Source: Arabidopsis thaliana (taxonomy: Eukaryota; Streptophyta; Magnoliopsida; Brassicales; Brassicaceae). Taken from it: a stretch of DNA of 64,000 nt. A model generated the notes under the pieces. It ran no database searches. It saw only the letters and a list, made by a program, of their open reading frames with translations, and was not told where the DNA came from. The position numbers were made by a program, and so were the translations under genes. This document shows, one piece after another, positions 24,043 through 35,983 of this stretch (within the stretch, counting starts at the first letter, position 1; the number at the start of each line of letters is the position of its first letter). The DNA lies in contig NC_003071.7 in assembly GCF_000001735.4 (NCBI RefSeq), forward strand, positions 11,091,151-11,155,150. The letters run 5' to 3'.

Positions 24043-24502
24043 TATAAACTGTTTTGCAATTTAAGGTTTTTTTCAAATTAAATATTTTTGGGGGCCTATT
24101 TACAAATAAATTTTAATGTAATTTTTTGAAAAAAACTATGAGGTCACATACAAATGTTTCATGTTGCTCTCCTCAGGACCGCCCTGAAAATATCCTCTCA
24201 AACATAATTGATTGTTAGGTGTTCGAAACAAACAAATTCACTAATGAAATGCATCACATATTCACTAATAAAATCCACATAATTCATCTACTTTCCCCTT
24301 TTTGGATAAAAATAAGATAAAAACGAGTGTGTATGTTGCTCAAATATATAAGTCACCATTTCGCCAATAATTTGTCAACGTTTCCGCAAAAGCAATGGAT
24401 ATCACATTTGTTTTTTTCCAACAATTTCTCTAATATATAAGTCACTATTTGATTTGTACCAAAAAAGTGTCACTGTTTGATTTGAAGCCTATATATAAAT
24501 TT
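24043..24502. other. AT-rich spacer between MITE and tRNA gene
   Basis: No gene seen. The phrases ATATATAAGTCAC and TTTGATTTG recur between 24345 and 24490 without forming a clear repeat. Confidence 0.35.
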
Positions 24503-24513
24503 AAAAAAAAAAA
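24503..24513 (-). terminator. Pol III termination T-run of the tRNA-Leu gene
   Basis: Eleven consecutive A on the plus strand, that is a run of eleven T in the transcribed direction, 15 nt downstream of the tRNA 3' end. Runs of four or more T stop RNA polymerase III. Confidence 0.75.
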
Positions 24514-24528
24514 TAATAATAATAATTA

Positions 24529-24536
24529 TGTTGACA

Positions 24537-24569
<33 letters not shown>

Positions 24570-24609
24570 ACCTTAATCTGGCGCCTTAGACCAACTCGGC
24601 CATATCAAC
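24529..24609 (-). tRNA. tRNA-Leu (anticodon AAG)
   Basis: Nuclear class II tRNA, 81 nt, no intron. The acceptor stem pairs GTTGATA with TGTCAAC and has discriminator A. The D-arm contains GGCCGAGTTGGTCTAAGGC (A box). The anticodon stem CCAGA/TCTGG encloses the loop TTAAGGT, giving anticodon AAG for CUU leucine codons. A long variable arm (TCCGAAAGGGCG region) marks it as leucine type. The T-arm GTGGGTTCAAATCCCAC includes the B box GGTTCAAATCC. A T-run follows. The upstream CCAAAATG context is usual for plant tRNA genes. Confidence 0.95.
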
Positions 24610-25061
24610 ATTTTGGTAACCAAATCCACTAAACGGTTTTATCTTTAGAATAATTCTCCTGCAATTTTGACATAGTCTCATGTCTGATTTATCTCCGCTG
24701 TATCATAAAATTTGAAACAGTATTTGATGAAAAAAATTAATATAACAAATAAATAGATTGAATTTGATTTCTTTTACAAATGAAACAAGATGTATCATCC
24801 ATCACCCAGTGCCTATACTGGGCACATAAATCTAATTTTACAAAAAGGGATATTGATGTATCTGTCTATAACATATAGTTTCAGTGTATATATGTGGTAC
24901 AATCTAACAACAACTATTAAAATCAGATCATGTAAGAACCATGAAGTCATCTTTTCCCTATACAGCTCCAATGATGTCGGAACTCTAGTGCTTGTGGTGA
25001 GATCATATATTCCGTAGAACTGTCTCAAGAAGTTTCAAGTGGGGGCAACTCTTGAAACAAA
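24610..25061. other. Spacer between the tRNA gene and the galactosyltransferase
   Basis: Probably holds the 3' UTR of the minus-strand galactosyltransferase gene on its right side and the short 5' flank of the tRNA gene on its left. No other gene or repeat seen. Confidence 0.4.
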
Positions 25062-26979
25062 CTACTGATCGATGTCATCGGGAGGTAATGTCGGACTCTT
25101 GGAGCACATATCCGTCTTATGAAGCTCTTTTAACCGACTCTCCGGGTCACAAAGCCCTAAAGATTTGAGAAGAAAAGCTTGGCTAATTGATTCTTGTGTG
25201 ACTGCTATTGCTATTATGTGAGAACATATTAATGTTACCTGAGCATTTGGGAATGTCCCAAACTGCTATGGACTTTGGGGAACAATGCGGATCGCATAAA
25301 GCGCGGTTGTCTTCGTGATGTACATCCATTGCAAGCATCCAAGATCCGATAGTTACATCTTCATTATTAAACATTCTCAGACTGAAATGAAAAACACCGA
25401 TAATGAGATTTGCATATCAAAATCTGCTAGTTAGGTACATCAAAAACATTTCAAACCTGCCATTCCTAGCTGCTGCAAGTGAAGCTACTATCTCGGCTGA
25501 AAGAACGTATATCGGTCCATAAGCATGTAAAAAGTATTCATTTCCAATCAAATTGCCTTGTTTCTCGTACCTGACAAATTCAGTATCTGTCACCAAAACT
25601 GATAAACTCAACAAAGAATTACAGTCACGGATAAAGAGAGGACTAGTTAATACCATTTTAGTTTAGGGTCAGTTATAACTGGTCCTTTCTTCATGCAGCC
25701 AATGTATGTCTGTGAATGAAGTCTTTCATTGGCAAGAAGCGTCGCAAGTCGATCTGAACCAAAACAAAAACAAAAGGAATTTGAATACTACTGTGATGCA
25801 GAGGAAAACAATCTGAAACACTAGCTCTCAAATACCTGGTCTCAAATAAATGTCATCGTCGGCTTTGACATAATAATCAGCTTCAAAGAGTTTAAAAGCT
25901 GCTTTGAAGAAAGCCAACCTACAAGGAGAAGACATCAATCAGTCATTGATAAGAATAAAACTACTAAAACACTAAGAAATAATAGGGAAACACAGATCAA
26001 CAACCAAAACCAGGATTTTACGTTTTATATGGAAGTCGTATATATTCTTCCTCGGTATCAAGAAGCACAAAATCTCTGTACTCTTTTATCTCCTTCTCAA
26101 GCTCAGCCATCTTTTTGGCATCCTTTGACTTTCCAATGACGAATCTAAAAGCTAATCCAGTCGCTTGTTCCAACCTGAGTTCCAATCAACAACAACAACA
26201 CAACATTGGATTCAAATCTAAAATAAACAGATGTAAACTGATCCAACAAAAGTGAGGCTAATAATATCCTTTGCTTGACATACACTGTTCCGAGTAACCA
26301 ACAAAACATCAAAGCAATCCTATCTAGCTGCATTTTCGGCATTGAAAAAACCGCTCAAATCGATAAGCCTAACACAATTTACAGAGAATATGAACTCCAA
26401 AATCGCTATAGTAACTGAAATGATATCAAAAGATTCAAACTTTAAAGGTGACAAAATCCAATCATACTATACCGATGAATCTCAGTAACCAGCAATTCAG
26501 AATTTGAAGCAATGTATCATTCTAATAAACAAGATAAGATTTTTTAGATACCTTAGAAGAGAATCAGGATCAGAAGGGAACCAAGTACTTCTCAAAGCAG
26601 TTCTACGATCACCGGAATCAAAACCAGTCTGGATCCCAACAAACCCTAAAAGCTTTCGTCTTTCAACAACAACACCATTATTACCACCATCTCCTCCGAG
26701 CTTTCTTGAAGCAGACACAACCCGAGAAGTGTCTTTAGATCCGCCGCATCGATAAACAGAAGCAGGACCGGTGGAGGAGAGTGCGAAGATAGTTCCGGCG
26801 ACTCCGATGAAAACAGAGACAAGGGAGAAGAATATGATAGCTACATGAATACGAGACGAAGTATAAGAAGAAGAAGAAGAGTTTGGTTTATGGGTTTTCG
26901 AAGAGGGTTTATTGTAGTAAGAAGGAGACGCCGGGGAAGAAGAAGATGCGGTGGTGAAGCGGTGGGAGAATAGTGGCAT
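25062..26979 (-). CDS. Probable beta-1,3-galactosyltransferase (GT31)
   Basis: 371-aa type II Golgi membrane protein of glycosyltransferase family 31, expected to add galactose in beta-1,3 linkage from UDP-Gal to glycan or arabinogalactan acceptors; the exact acceptor is unknown. Seven exons: 26552-26979, 26022-26174, 25836-25918, 25654-25753, 25457-25570, 25239-25381, 25062-25156, with all junctions in frame. A short Ser/Pro-rich cytosolic tail precedes a single signal anchor at about residues 44-68 ([19 protein letters not shown]). Domain motifs: [17 protein letters not shown], the acidic metal-binding DDD in [13 protein letters not shown], and [10 protein letters not shown]. Recalled as At2g26100, B3GALT12 in UniProt style. 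Length fits the plant clade without a galectin domain. Confidence 0.92.
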
Positions 26980-29817
26980 TATCGTAAATCTGAGGTTGGT
27001 CTAAGGGTAAGTTTGGGTTTTGGGATAATTTTGGTCACTCTGGTTTTTTTTAGATCTGTCTATTTGCTTTTAGTGAGGGTGGTGTGTGAAACTGTGGCGA
27101 ATCTAATTATTTTCCTCTTTTTGTGATTCTCTCTTCTTACACGAAATCTATTCGTTATGTAATAATTCCTGTATTATTTTTGGTTATTACAGAACTAAGA
27201 AAGAGATGCAATGAATGCATTCACATGACAATTTATGAGATTCAATTGCCCCAAAATGTATTATAGAAGTACTACAAAATTAAATGTGAGTACAGTATAT
27301 GACACAAAATAAGCTCAACATCTGAAATCTGAATAATGAAAAAATATCTAACCAATTAGAAGAGAGAAGTCTAACTTGGAAGTCAAATTAGATACCGTTG
27401 CAATAACTTTTGTGTAACACACTTTTTATGTAAGTGATTTTACATTTTTTATCATGTATGTGACAATTCATTTGTATTATAAACGCTCAATTTGGATCAC
27501 TTTTTATTTTTAACCTCTATCAAATTTACGCTAAAAATTTCTAATTCTACCTAATTTATTAAATTATGTACATTTGAAGAAAGTTGTATGTACATGTTCA
27601 CCTTTGGGCTGAAAAAATCATTAGAGTTTTGGGCTTAAACCCACATATACAGAAAAAAATACAAATGGGCATGTAGGACACAAGAGAAGAGACACATTGA
27701 CAAGAATATAAATGCCGTAATATATTGTAGAACTTTCTCACCAAAATCTTATTTTCGAATGTTTTGGCTTTCTTAACAATGTTACCCGAACCACATTAGT
27801 GGAATAAATGCCCGGTATGTGATAATTTCATTATAATAAGTAATATGGTAGGGTAATGAGTGCGGATTGCCCGAATGGTTATAAATTTATAATGTTAACA
27901 TAAAGGAACCGTAGAGTTTGGATATCTTTGGCTTGAGGTACATTGCATTGGACACGCATAGTATTGAGCAATGATGGCCTGGACGTTCGAGTATTTTGGT
28001 CGGGTTTAGACTCGGTTTTTACGGATTTAGAAATCTAAAACCCATTCAGGTATATTTAGACTTTGGGTTCGAGTTGGGTTCGGATTAAGTTTTTCGGATT
28101 CGGATTCGAGTAATTCGCTCATGCTAAAGCAATGTTATAGATTGCTCATTTGGTTGCCTTAAATATCTCTCATTTTAGGTGAAAATATCTCAAAATTAAT
28201 TAATAGTCAATAGAGCGGGAAATACCAGTGATAACTGATAAGAGTATCTGATCCTCATGTTTTACATTTTACTTTTGAAAGCTTATTTCACGAATTACAT
28301 TTTAATGTGCTTGCACGGTTACGTATACTTTTTGAAAGATTGATGTAGCAGACCATCTCTTAACGCTAATAATGTGGGAAATCCTACTTTGATTTTCGTA
28401 AAATTATCGAGTTTCTACGTATCAAATCGTGACAAGTCGATTGTTAATAGTTAAAATTTATCTCCAACGGGTAAAAATCATCCCATAATTAAAATACCAA
28501 CCATATCTTGATCATTTGTTCGTAAAATGATAGATAAAAAATTGTAAATAAAAAAAATCATTTCTCGCACTGTATTTAACAAATAGCATGGGATATATAG
28601 GTTTGTGTTTCAAACAAATTATATGTTATTTAAGCCAATTATATTAAAATTTACATGATATCATGCTATGTTTAAAACATAACCTTAATTATTGATGATG
28701 TTATCACCACACCACATTTGTTTAGGAGATATGTTGCAAAATGGTAACATTTTTCCAACATATTTATAAAGCTAATAATATTACTATTTACATTTGCAAA
28801 ATAGGTGATGGACCCAAATTTTTTTTTTTCACTTTTCCTCTAGTTTAATTATTAAAATATTTATTAGTATATTTTTCTTAAAAAATCTTTTACTACACAA
28901 AAAACCCATATTTTTCTCTATAATTTGATATGCATTTTGTTTAATAAATTCATTTTTTTTTGTACATCTCATTAATTATACAAATATATACATTTACATT
29001 CGTATAACTCATTTACTGTACATATAAATAAAATATGTATATTTATTCATACAAATACTTAATATGTTGTACAAATCTTAGTATACATAATAAATATAAT
29101 AAATAGTGAAAAATGTTTATTTTACAAATTATAAATAGTAATGTTATTAATTTCATAATTATGTTCCCAAAGTTGATTATATTTCCAACAAACCCTTTTT
29201 AAACCTTAAAATAAGTTTTTTTTGTTAAATTATTATTTTTCGAATTGGTATCATCATTTATAAACAAGTTGTAGTATTTTAAAACTGAATCGTAAAATTG
29301 GTGTCATAAAGCTCGCAATCCACTCAAAATTGGGCTTCTCCCATATAATAAAGGGAAGATAAAATGACACGTTTCGACTCCTAACTCCACCATTGCCGGA
29401 ACCGAGGAGACACTCTATAGTAACTCCCAAATGATAAGCTTCAAGTTTAAAAACTAGTCATCAAAATGGTTATTTCTCAGTTTAGTCTTTACACGAACGA
29501 AACATTTTTTTACCATAAGAAAACAACAAATAATTCTTAAAAATCCAAGAACATAAAAATTGAAATAAACCAAACAAAATTGTAGTGGATGTGACATTCT
29601 AGAAGCATGTTCCACTTCCCTCCTTTGTCTTCCACCATCTCACTCTTCACAAAAAAAAAAAAACAAAGCTGAAAAATAAGTGAGAACATCAAATACCAAA
29701 AATACCCCCAGTTCCCACATGTGCTTCTATTTGCTTTCCGAAAAAAACCAAACGCACCCATCTCCTTCCTCTTCTCCTTTTCTCTCCGAACAAAGAACAC
29801 AACCAAAACAAAAATCT
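26980..29817. other. Spacer between the galactosyltransferase and the DUF761 gene
   Basis: About 2.8 kb, divergent promoters at each end. At about 27985-28120 there is a stretch rich in GGGTTCGGATTCGG-like phrases, the composition seen in subterminal regions of hAT-type MITEs. The remainder, notably 28500-29250, is extremely AT-rich. A leader with TC-rich sequence precedes the DUF761 gene (29740-29810). No gene seen. Confidence 0.4.
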
Positions 29818-30648
29818 ATGTTAGATATGTCGGAATCTGTACTCACGGCGATGTATAGTTGGTTCACTCCGACAGTTCTCTTCGTCTTCCTCAACCTTAT
29901 GATTGGTACCATCGCCATTAGCTCATCTTTCTCTTCCAAATCCAACGACCCAAATCAAACTCAGATCCAACGCTCTCCTTCCATGATTCATCGTCTCAAA
30001 TCCATAAACTTCTCTTCTTTCACTTCTCCAGACAAGTCTCATCTCGAGTTTCCTCCTTCAACACCTGAAGACAACAGCAACAACAACTTTCACCAACCAG
30101 CTTCAATCGAACAGAATCAACCATTCTTGTCTAGATCTCCTTCTGTTCTTCACAGAATCAAATCTTTCAATCTTTATAACTACATTTCTCAAGAACCCAC
30201 CAATATAATCGAAGCTTCACCACCGTCGGTGACCGTAGAGACAAAACAAGAACAAGTACAAGAACAAGAAGTAAAAGAAGAACAAGAAGAAGAAGAACAG
30301 AGTCTTGAAGAGGTTTATAGTAAACTTAATCTAAACCATGTCGCTAGGACAAAATCTGACACTGAACCAGCTGCTGGAATTAGACCTCCGAAGCTTCCAA
30401 AGAAGATGAAAAAATCTGCTAGTACCAAATCTCCGTTCTCTCACTTTCAAGAAGATGAAATCTCCGTGGAGGCTCGCCGTCCTGCGACGGTGAAAGTGCC
30501 GAGAGTTACGACGGTGGAAGAAGCTGATGAAGAAGTAGATGCAAAAGCTGATGACTTTATCAATCGATTCAAGCATCAGTTGAAGTTACAGAGAATTGAT
30601 TCCATCACTAAGTATAAGGAGATGGTGAAGAAAAGAAACGACAAGTGA
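29818..30648 (+). CDS. DUF4408/DUF761 protein (cotton fibre expressed-like)
   Basis: 276-aa single-exon protein of unknown function. The N-terminus (residues 10-36, TAMYSWFTPTVLFVFLNLMI) is a hydrophobic anchor matching DUF4408. The C-terminal 35 residues (ADDFINRFKHQLKLQRIDS) match DUF761. Between them lies a low-complexity Ser/Pro- and Glu/Gln-rich region containing two copies of the motif RSPS-x-x-HR-[LI]-KS at residues 52 and 106. The frame is open upstream to 29680, but that sequence is CT- and A-rich leader; the ATG at 29818, or the next at 29827 (MSESVLTAMY), is where family similarity begins. Recalled as At2g26110. Confidence 0.85.
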   Translation: MLDMSESVLTAMYSWFTPTVLFVFLNLMIGTIAISSSFSSKSNDPNQTQIQRSPSMIHRLKSINFSSFTSPDKSHLEFPPSTPEDNSNNNFHQPASIEQNQPFLSRSPSVLHRIKSFNLYNYISQEPTNIIEASPPSVTVETKQEQVQEQEVKEEQEEEEQSLEEVYSKLNLNHVARTKSDTEPAAGIRPPKLPKKMKKSASTKSPFSHFQEDEISVEARRPATVKVPRVTTVEEADEEVDAKADDFINRFKHQLKLQRIDSITKYKEMVKKRNDK

Positions 30649-32279
30649 AAAATTGATAAAAAGAAAACTCTTGAGGCTGTTTCTTAACTATGTATTAATT
30701 TATGGACCTTTTTGAAAATTCTTAATTTTGGTTAGCTTTTTTCAATTTCACATCTTCACTGTAGATTATCCACTGGCTTTTTGTTGCCGGAACTGTTTCT
30801 CTTTTTTCTTTATAACAAGAAAATGAAAATTCGAGAATCTTTATCTTTGTACATGACCCAAGGTGTTTGTAATAAATTTTCGAAACGATGATTCAAGAAT
30901 CTTGGGTGGTAGAGGAATTGTTGTTCTTGAGGCGTCGTAGTTACGAAATTACCAATATATGATTTTACATTTTAACAGTGATAATGTGATACAAAGATGG
31001 TGTAAAAGAGTTGTTTACAAAAAAAAAAAGAAAAAAAATGGTGTAAGAGAGGGTAGTAATGTAAATGTAGTGTGATGGTATTTAGTAGTATACGTTGTGC
31101 TTATCCGTATTTGCAGGATGCTTGGCTGTGAAGCACGTGGAATTCAAGTGTCATGTCTTTTTAATGAAAGATGATGTTTGGGACACTGTTTTTTTCTTAA
31201 TAAACTAGAGAAGATATATCAATGAATTTTAGATAAATCTTCCATTTATGATAAGATTTATAGATTTATATTAAATGTAATCATCTATGGAAAAAGCGCC
31301 TAAAAATAGAAGATATAAAAAAATATAGTTAAAACTTGTTATTGAGTATTTAATTTTGTAATTTTTTTAAGTATTTAGTTTGATTGGTAGCATTACGGTT
31401 GAATAATATAAATTAAGTTAAATTTTGAAAACAAAAAGTTAATTTAATTGAAAAAATAAATAATGTGAAGAAGTTTGTAATTCATAATGTGATTTTTTTA
31501 AACAATAAATGTAAAAATGTATTCATCAAAAAGTCTTTGTTATATTAATTAAATGCATCTTTTGTTGTAAATTGTAGGAACACTTCTTCTAATCCCACAA
31601 ATTAAAAATTATGTGTGTGCTAAATTAAACTCAAAGACTATTTTCAAACTTTGTTGAATCCAACTCATTAATCGAAGAGAACATGATTCTGACGATACAG
31701 TCGATTTGTTGGACGAGAATATAATTGTTTGAGATTTTGGAATTCTCAATGTCTTCTACCATTATGGTCTAGTTAGATAGTGTGTATCTTAGCTTAGAGA
31801 ATACAAAATTATTCAATATAAGTATTTCCATAATGCTCAAAAATACTCAATGAAATTGTTGCATAAAATTTGTTTTCAAATGTTATATCTTTTATATTTT
31901 GATAGTTTCAGTTTTAATTTTAATATATGTGTTTATATATTTGAAATAATTCAATTTAATAAAACTATTTGTAAGATATAACATGTATGAAGATTAAAAT
32001 GAAATATGAAAAATATTTTTAGGATGTGAATAGTGCACTATCTTAAAAAATAAGAGTTTGTTGGAGTTCAATAAATCTCAAAGTTTGAGAACTTCAGGGT
32101 TTGTTGGAGATGTTTTTTTAGACTTTTTTTTTTTTTTTTTTTTTTGGACAAAGCTTTTTTTAGATTCTTACTTGTAAAAGATAGGATCATTTGCAAGAAT
32201 AACACTTTTTTACTAAAAAATTAAGAATATAGCATACTATATGTATGAATTAAGAAACTAACATTGAAGGGTATAAAAA
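30649..32279. other. AT-rich spacer downstream of the DUF761 gene
   Basis: Starts with the 3' UTR of the DUF761 gene. The rest is AT-rich with long A and T runs (for example at 31020 and 32125). No gene or clear mobile element. Confidence 0.4.
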
Positions 32280-32668
32280 ATGACCAATGGTGGTGGTGGT
32301 ATGAGTTCAGGCGAAGGTTTCCGGCGAAGGAGCTCCGGCGAGGGTTTTCCGGCAAGGGAGTTTCGGTGGTGGGTTTCCGGCGATAGAGTTTTCCCGCGAG
32401 GATTTTTCGGCGAAGGAGTTCAGGTGGTGATTTTTCGACGACGTAGTTCCAACGAGAGTTTTCCGGCGAGGGAGTGCCGACGGTGATTTTTCCGGTGAGG
32501 GAGTTCCGACGGTGGTTTCCGGCGAGGGAGTTCCGGCGAAGGTTCCCGGCGGTGATTTTTCCGGTAAGAAAGTTCCGGCGGTAGTTTTTCGGCGAGTGAG
32601 TTCCAGCGACGGTGGTGGCAGAGGTTCCGGTGGTGGTGGTGGTGGTGGTTCTGGGCTGGGGTGGTGAT
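32280..32668. repeat. GC-rich CCGGCGA minisatellite, possible glycine-rich ORF
   Basis: About 390 bp built from imperfect units of 24-30 bp around TTCCGGCGAGGGAG and CGGTGATTTTTC, ending in a (GGT)n run. It stands out sharply from the AT-rich surroundings. The plus strand has an ORF of 68 aa (32280-32486) with Gly, Arg and Phe; I recall an annotated glycine-rich protein (At2g26120) here. The minus strand reads in parts as Pro/Ser-rich (SPEKSP-like). Neither frame shows a domain, a signal peptide or a start context that persuades me it is translated. Confidence 0.55.
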
Positions 32669-35600
32669 GTGAATAGTTATGGTGGTGAGGATATTATTGT
32701 ATTATTACACTTTATACACTTAATATCATTGTATTTTTTTGCATAGGTTAGTTTTTCAATTTATAATTTTTTGATAGTTATAAATGCAAATTTCCCTAAA
32801 AAATATAAGGAAATATGTAGGAAGGAATAGGAATATAGTAAAAATGAAACTAAAGTTTTTCCTCTACAAAAATAAAAGTGGAAAGTTTAAATTGTGATTA
32901 GTGTGATAGGAAACATTTAAAAGCTAAATGTTATTCAGTTAGAGACAATTATTTTGATTTCAGCTAATATTTAGCAAATTAAGAGTTGAAAATAATCTAA
33001 TCATCTACTATTTTACTCTGGTTATCGTTCAAGCAACTTCTTTCTTTTTGGAACAAAACAAATTACTCTTGTTATTTTTATTTTTATTTCCTCCTTTTTT
33101 CAGATTCACTGTCTTACTCGTATTTTGCTTTACTCTATATTTCCTTTAAAGTAGGATATACAGATTTCTGTCCAATTAGCAAAATAAAGAATAAGTTGTG
33201 CATGTTAATAAATAATAAGTAAAAAGTTTTGAACTAAATAAATGCATGATAACCCTAAGAAAAACGAGTCTAAAGTTTTTAATACTTTTTATGTCTTCAT
33301 ATAATCATGAAAAAGGAAATATGATGAATCAATGTTTCCTATAACTGGATTTTCGATCTTTGATGAAAATTGCTCTAAATTATGCATAAAAACTTTCTTT
33401 CTTTTCATTGAACTTATCTCAAGACTCCAAAAAAAAAAAAAACCAAAAGACTCCAAAAAATACTTTAAGCATTAAGAAAACATAGAAATAAAACATTAAA
33501 TCGAGGTTTAAAACCAATTATACACTACACATGAGAGTTGTACATCAAGGTTACTCATTTGTTGATTAACCTATAAAAAGATAATAACCTTTGAAAAATT
33601 GAATAAAAGCAACAACCAACTTGATGATAGATAAGAGGATTACGAAAATCGTAAATAAGAAAACCTGGGAACATGAAAACCAAGCAAAGAAAGAATGCGA
33701 CACATTACAAGATATGTGTGAGACTGACCTTTTTGAAAAAGCTTTAAACCTTTCTAAATAAAATAGCTATACAAACTGCAACCAACAAAACTATAACCTT
33801 TCAACCAAACCAACAAGAAACAAGGAAAACATTAATTATGAACTCGTAAGAAGTTGAATGACGCCCATGTAGAGAGAGTCAGAAAATTAGTGTCGCACCT
33901 ATAATTCAATTTTTTAAAAAATTATAAGTATCTTTCAAATGCATGAGTCAAATATCACTTAGTGAGTACTATCTCTTTTAACCACATCTTAACACCAATA
34001 AATATAATGAACAATCAAAGCCATGCATTCAAGTTTTCAACCAAATAAATAAATAAAATACAATTTTGGTTTCATCCCGTTCAGATTTTTTAGAATATCC
34101 ATGCATGAGAATACAAAATAATTATCTTTTTAGCACTTCAGTTATAGTGTATGTCCCAATTGTTTAGTTTCTTAAATGCCTCATCTAAATTGTTTTTTTT
34201 TTCTGTTCTAATCTGTTCTTATAATATTGATTGTTTAACTACCCATTAAACCATGCCTAAGAATGGTAATAGTAATACAGTTGAACTTTCTGTTCCGAGT
34301 CTAAATTTTCGGTAACTTGAAAAGATTGAAAATTCAATGCAGTTAAGAAAAGAAAAAAAACATTAAACTCCTTTAAATTCAAATTAAAAATTCAAAATAT
34401 TTGTTTTCAGTATTTCATTCAGCATTGAATGGATCGGCCATTAGGAAGGAATCAAATAATGGACCAATCAATCATTGAAAGCTTTTGGACTTTGGGCTCT
34501 CCTCAGCGGCGCAAAGGCATAATGGCGACGAATTATTGTTTGTCGTCTTTCTATGTTTACTTTCTTCAATATGTAAATATATCTAACAATCAATGAAGAT
34601 GACAGAATTAAGAATAAAATATTTTAATTAGCAATATTTAATATGATATTTTATATGATATTTTACAACACGCTCGGATATAATTTTAACTTAGCAATAT
34701 TTTATATGATAATTTTACAACACGCTCGGATATGTGCTTAATAAATAAATTAATAGTATATCTTTGCAACAATATAAAATCATTTTTTTTTTTGAAATTG
34801 TTCCCCACTCTTTTTTAGACACAAAGAATATGGTACTTTACCTCCAATGAAAATGACCCTTCACCATCGTAGATTGATTGAACTTTGCTTGGCTTCATTT
34901 GTAAGTCTACTTACCACTAAGATTTCAAATACAATTATTGCCAAAGGGTGGTATCTTTTTCCATTGTAGTAAAACTAACGTATGATTACGAATTATGGAT
35001 TTTTACATGTATTTCAAAAACATTACAAAAACCCTGAACCTTTACCCTGTAAGGCTGTAAATGGTTCTTGATATCTTGTTTTGTAGGTTACCAAATTCTA
35101 GACTAAAACTAAGAATCAAATGTCATTATATATAGAGAATCATGAGATGAACTATGTCTAAAACCTCCCTATGTCCATACCACAAGTTCCTGCTTAAGTA
35201 CAAGCACAAATAGTGCGACCGTCCCAAGTTCATTGACATAAGGAACCCATAAAAAATAATTTGAGCAGAAAACAATTTAATAAAAAATTATGGCAAAACA
35301 AGTCCAAAGAAAACAAATTTGTGAGCAAAAGGATCCCATTTTCAAAATTTGTGAGCAAAAATCGCTCATTTTAAAAATATGAGCATAATGAACTTATTTT
35401 TAAAAAAAAATTCGCAAGACCTATTAAATTCTTAAACCAGCACTTTTGATGGGTGCCAGCTTAGATATATGGTCAGAGTGCGACCCTTCAAATCCATTGG
35501 CATAAGAAAACTAGAATATTTTTCTTTTTAAGCAAAAACAGTCTACAAGAAAAAAAACATGTGGCAAATCCATTGGATTGGTTCATTCCAAATAACTATT

Positions 35601-35983
35601 AACCACTAGCTTTGAGTTACCTACATATGCCCATCAATTCATATGAATTAGTTTTACTTTATTTTATCCAGTCAAAATCATTTCTAGGTTCGTCACTCGT
35701 TGGTTTTTGTTCTTACATTGTGTAGTCTAAACACGCATGCAGATTCCAATCCTCTTTGATCGTAGGCCTTATAAGGATGCATCGTGATATGCGCAGTCAG
35801 TGACTGACCTAAGACCTAGCAAATATGGAAACAAAACTCACGCACAAGTCTAATCTGATCTTCTTCCATTTTCTTTCTTTCCTAACTTTCTATTTCTACT
35901 GACCTTTCCTTTAAAGAAAAATATAGCTCTATATATGTTATTGAGTGGTAAAGCGTCTCCTCAGAAAGAAGCTTCAAGTAAAT
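32669..35983. other. Spacer upstream of the RBR gene pair
   Basis: About 3.3 kb, AT-rich. It contains direct repeats at 34629-34733. Phrases shared between about 35213 and 35478 (GTGCGACC, CATTG-CATAAG) form a divergent direct repeat, and AATTTGTGAGCAAAA occurs twice near 35318 and 35346. A patch at 34440-34560 has normal base composition and a 24-codon frame from ATGGCGACGAAT but no recognisable domain. The promoter and leader of the first RBR gene lie at the right end. Confidence 0.4.
34629..34733. repeat. Direct repeat pair ending ACAACACGCTCGGATAT
   Basis: Two copies (34629-34682 and 34692-34733) share TAGCAATATTT, TTATATGAT and TTTTACAACACGCTCGGATA. The first copy has an extra internal TATGATATTT unit. 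Noncoding. Confidence 0.75.
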
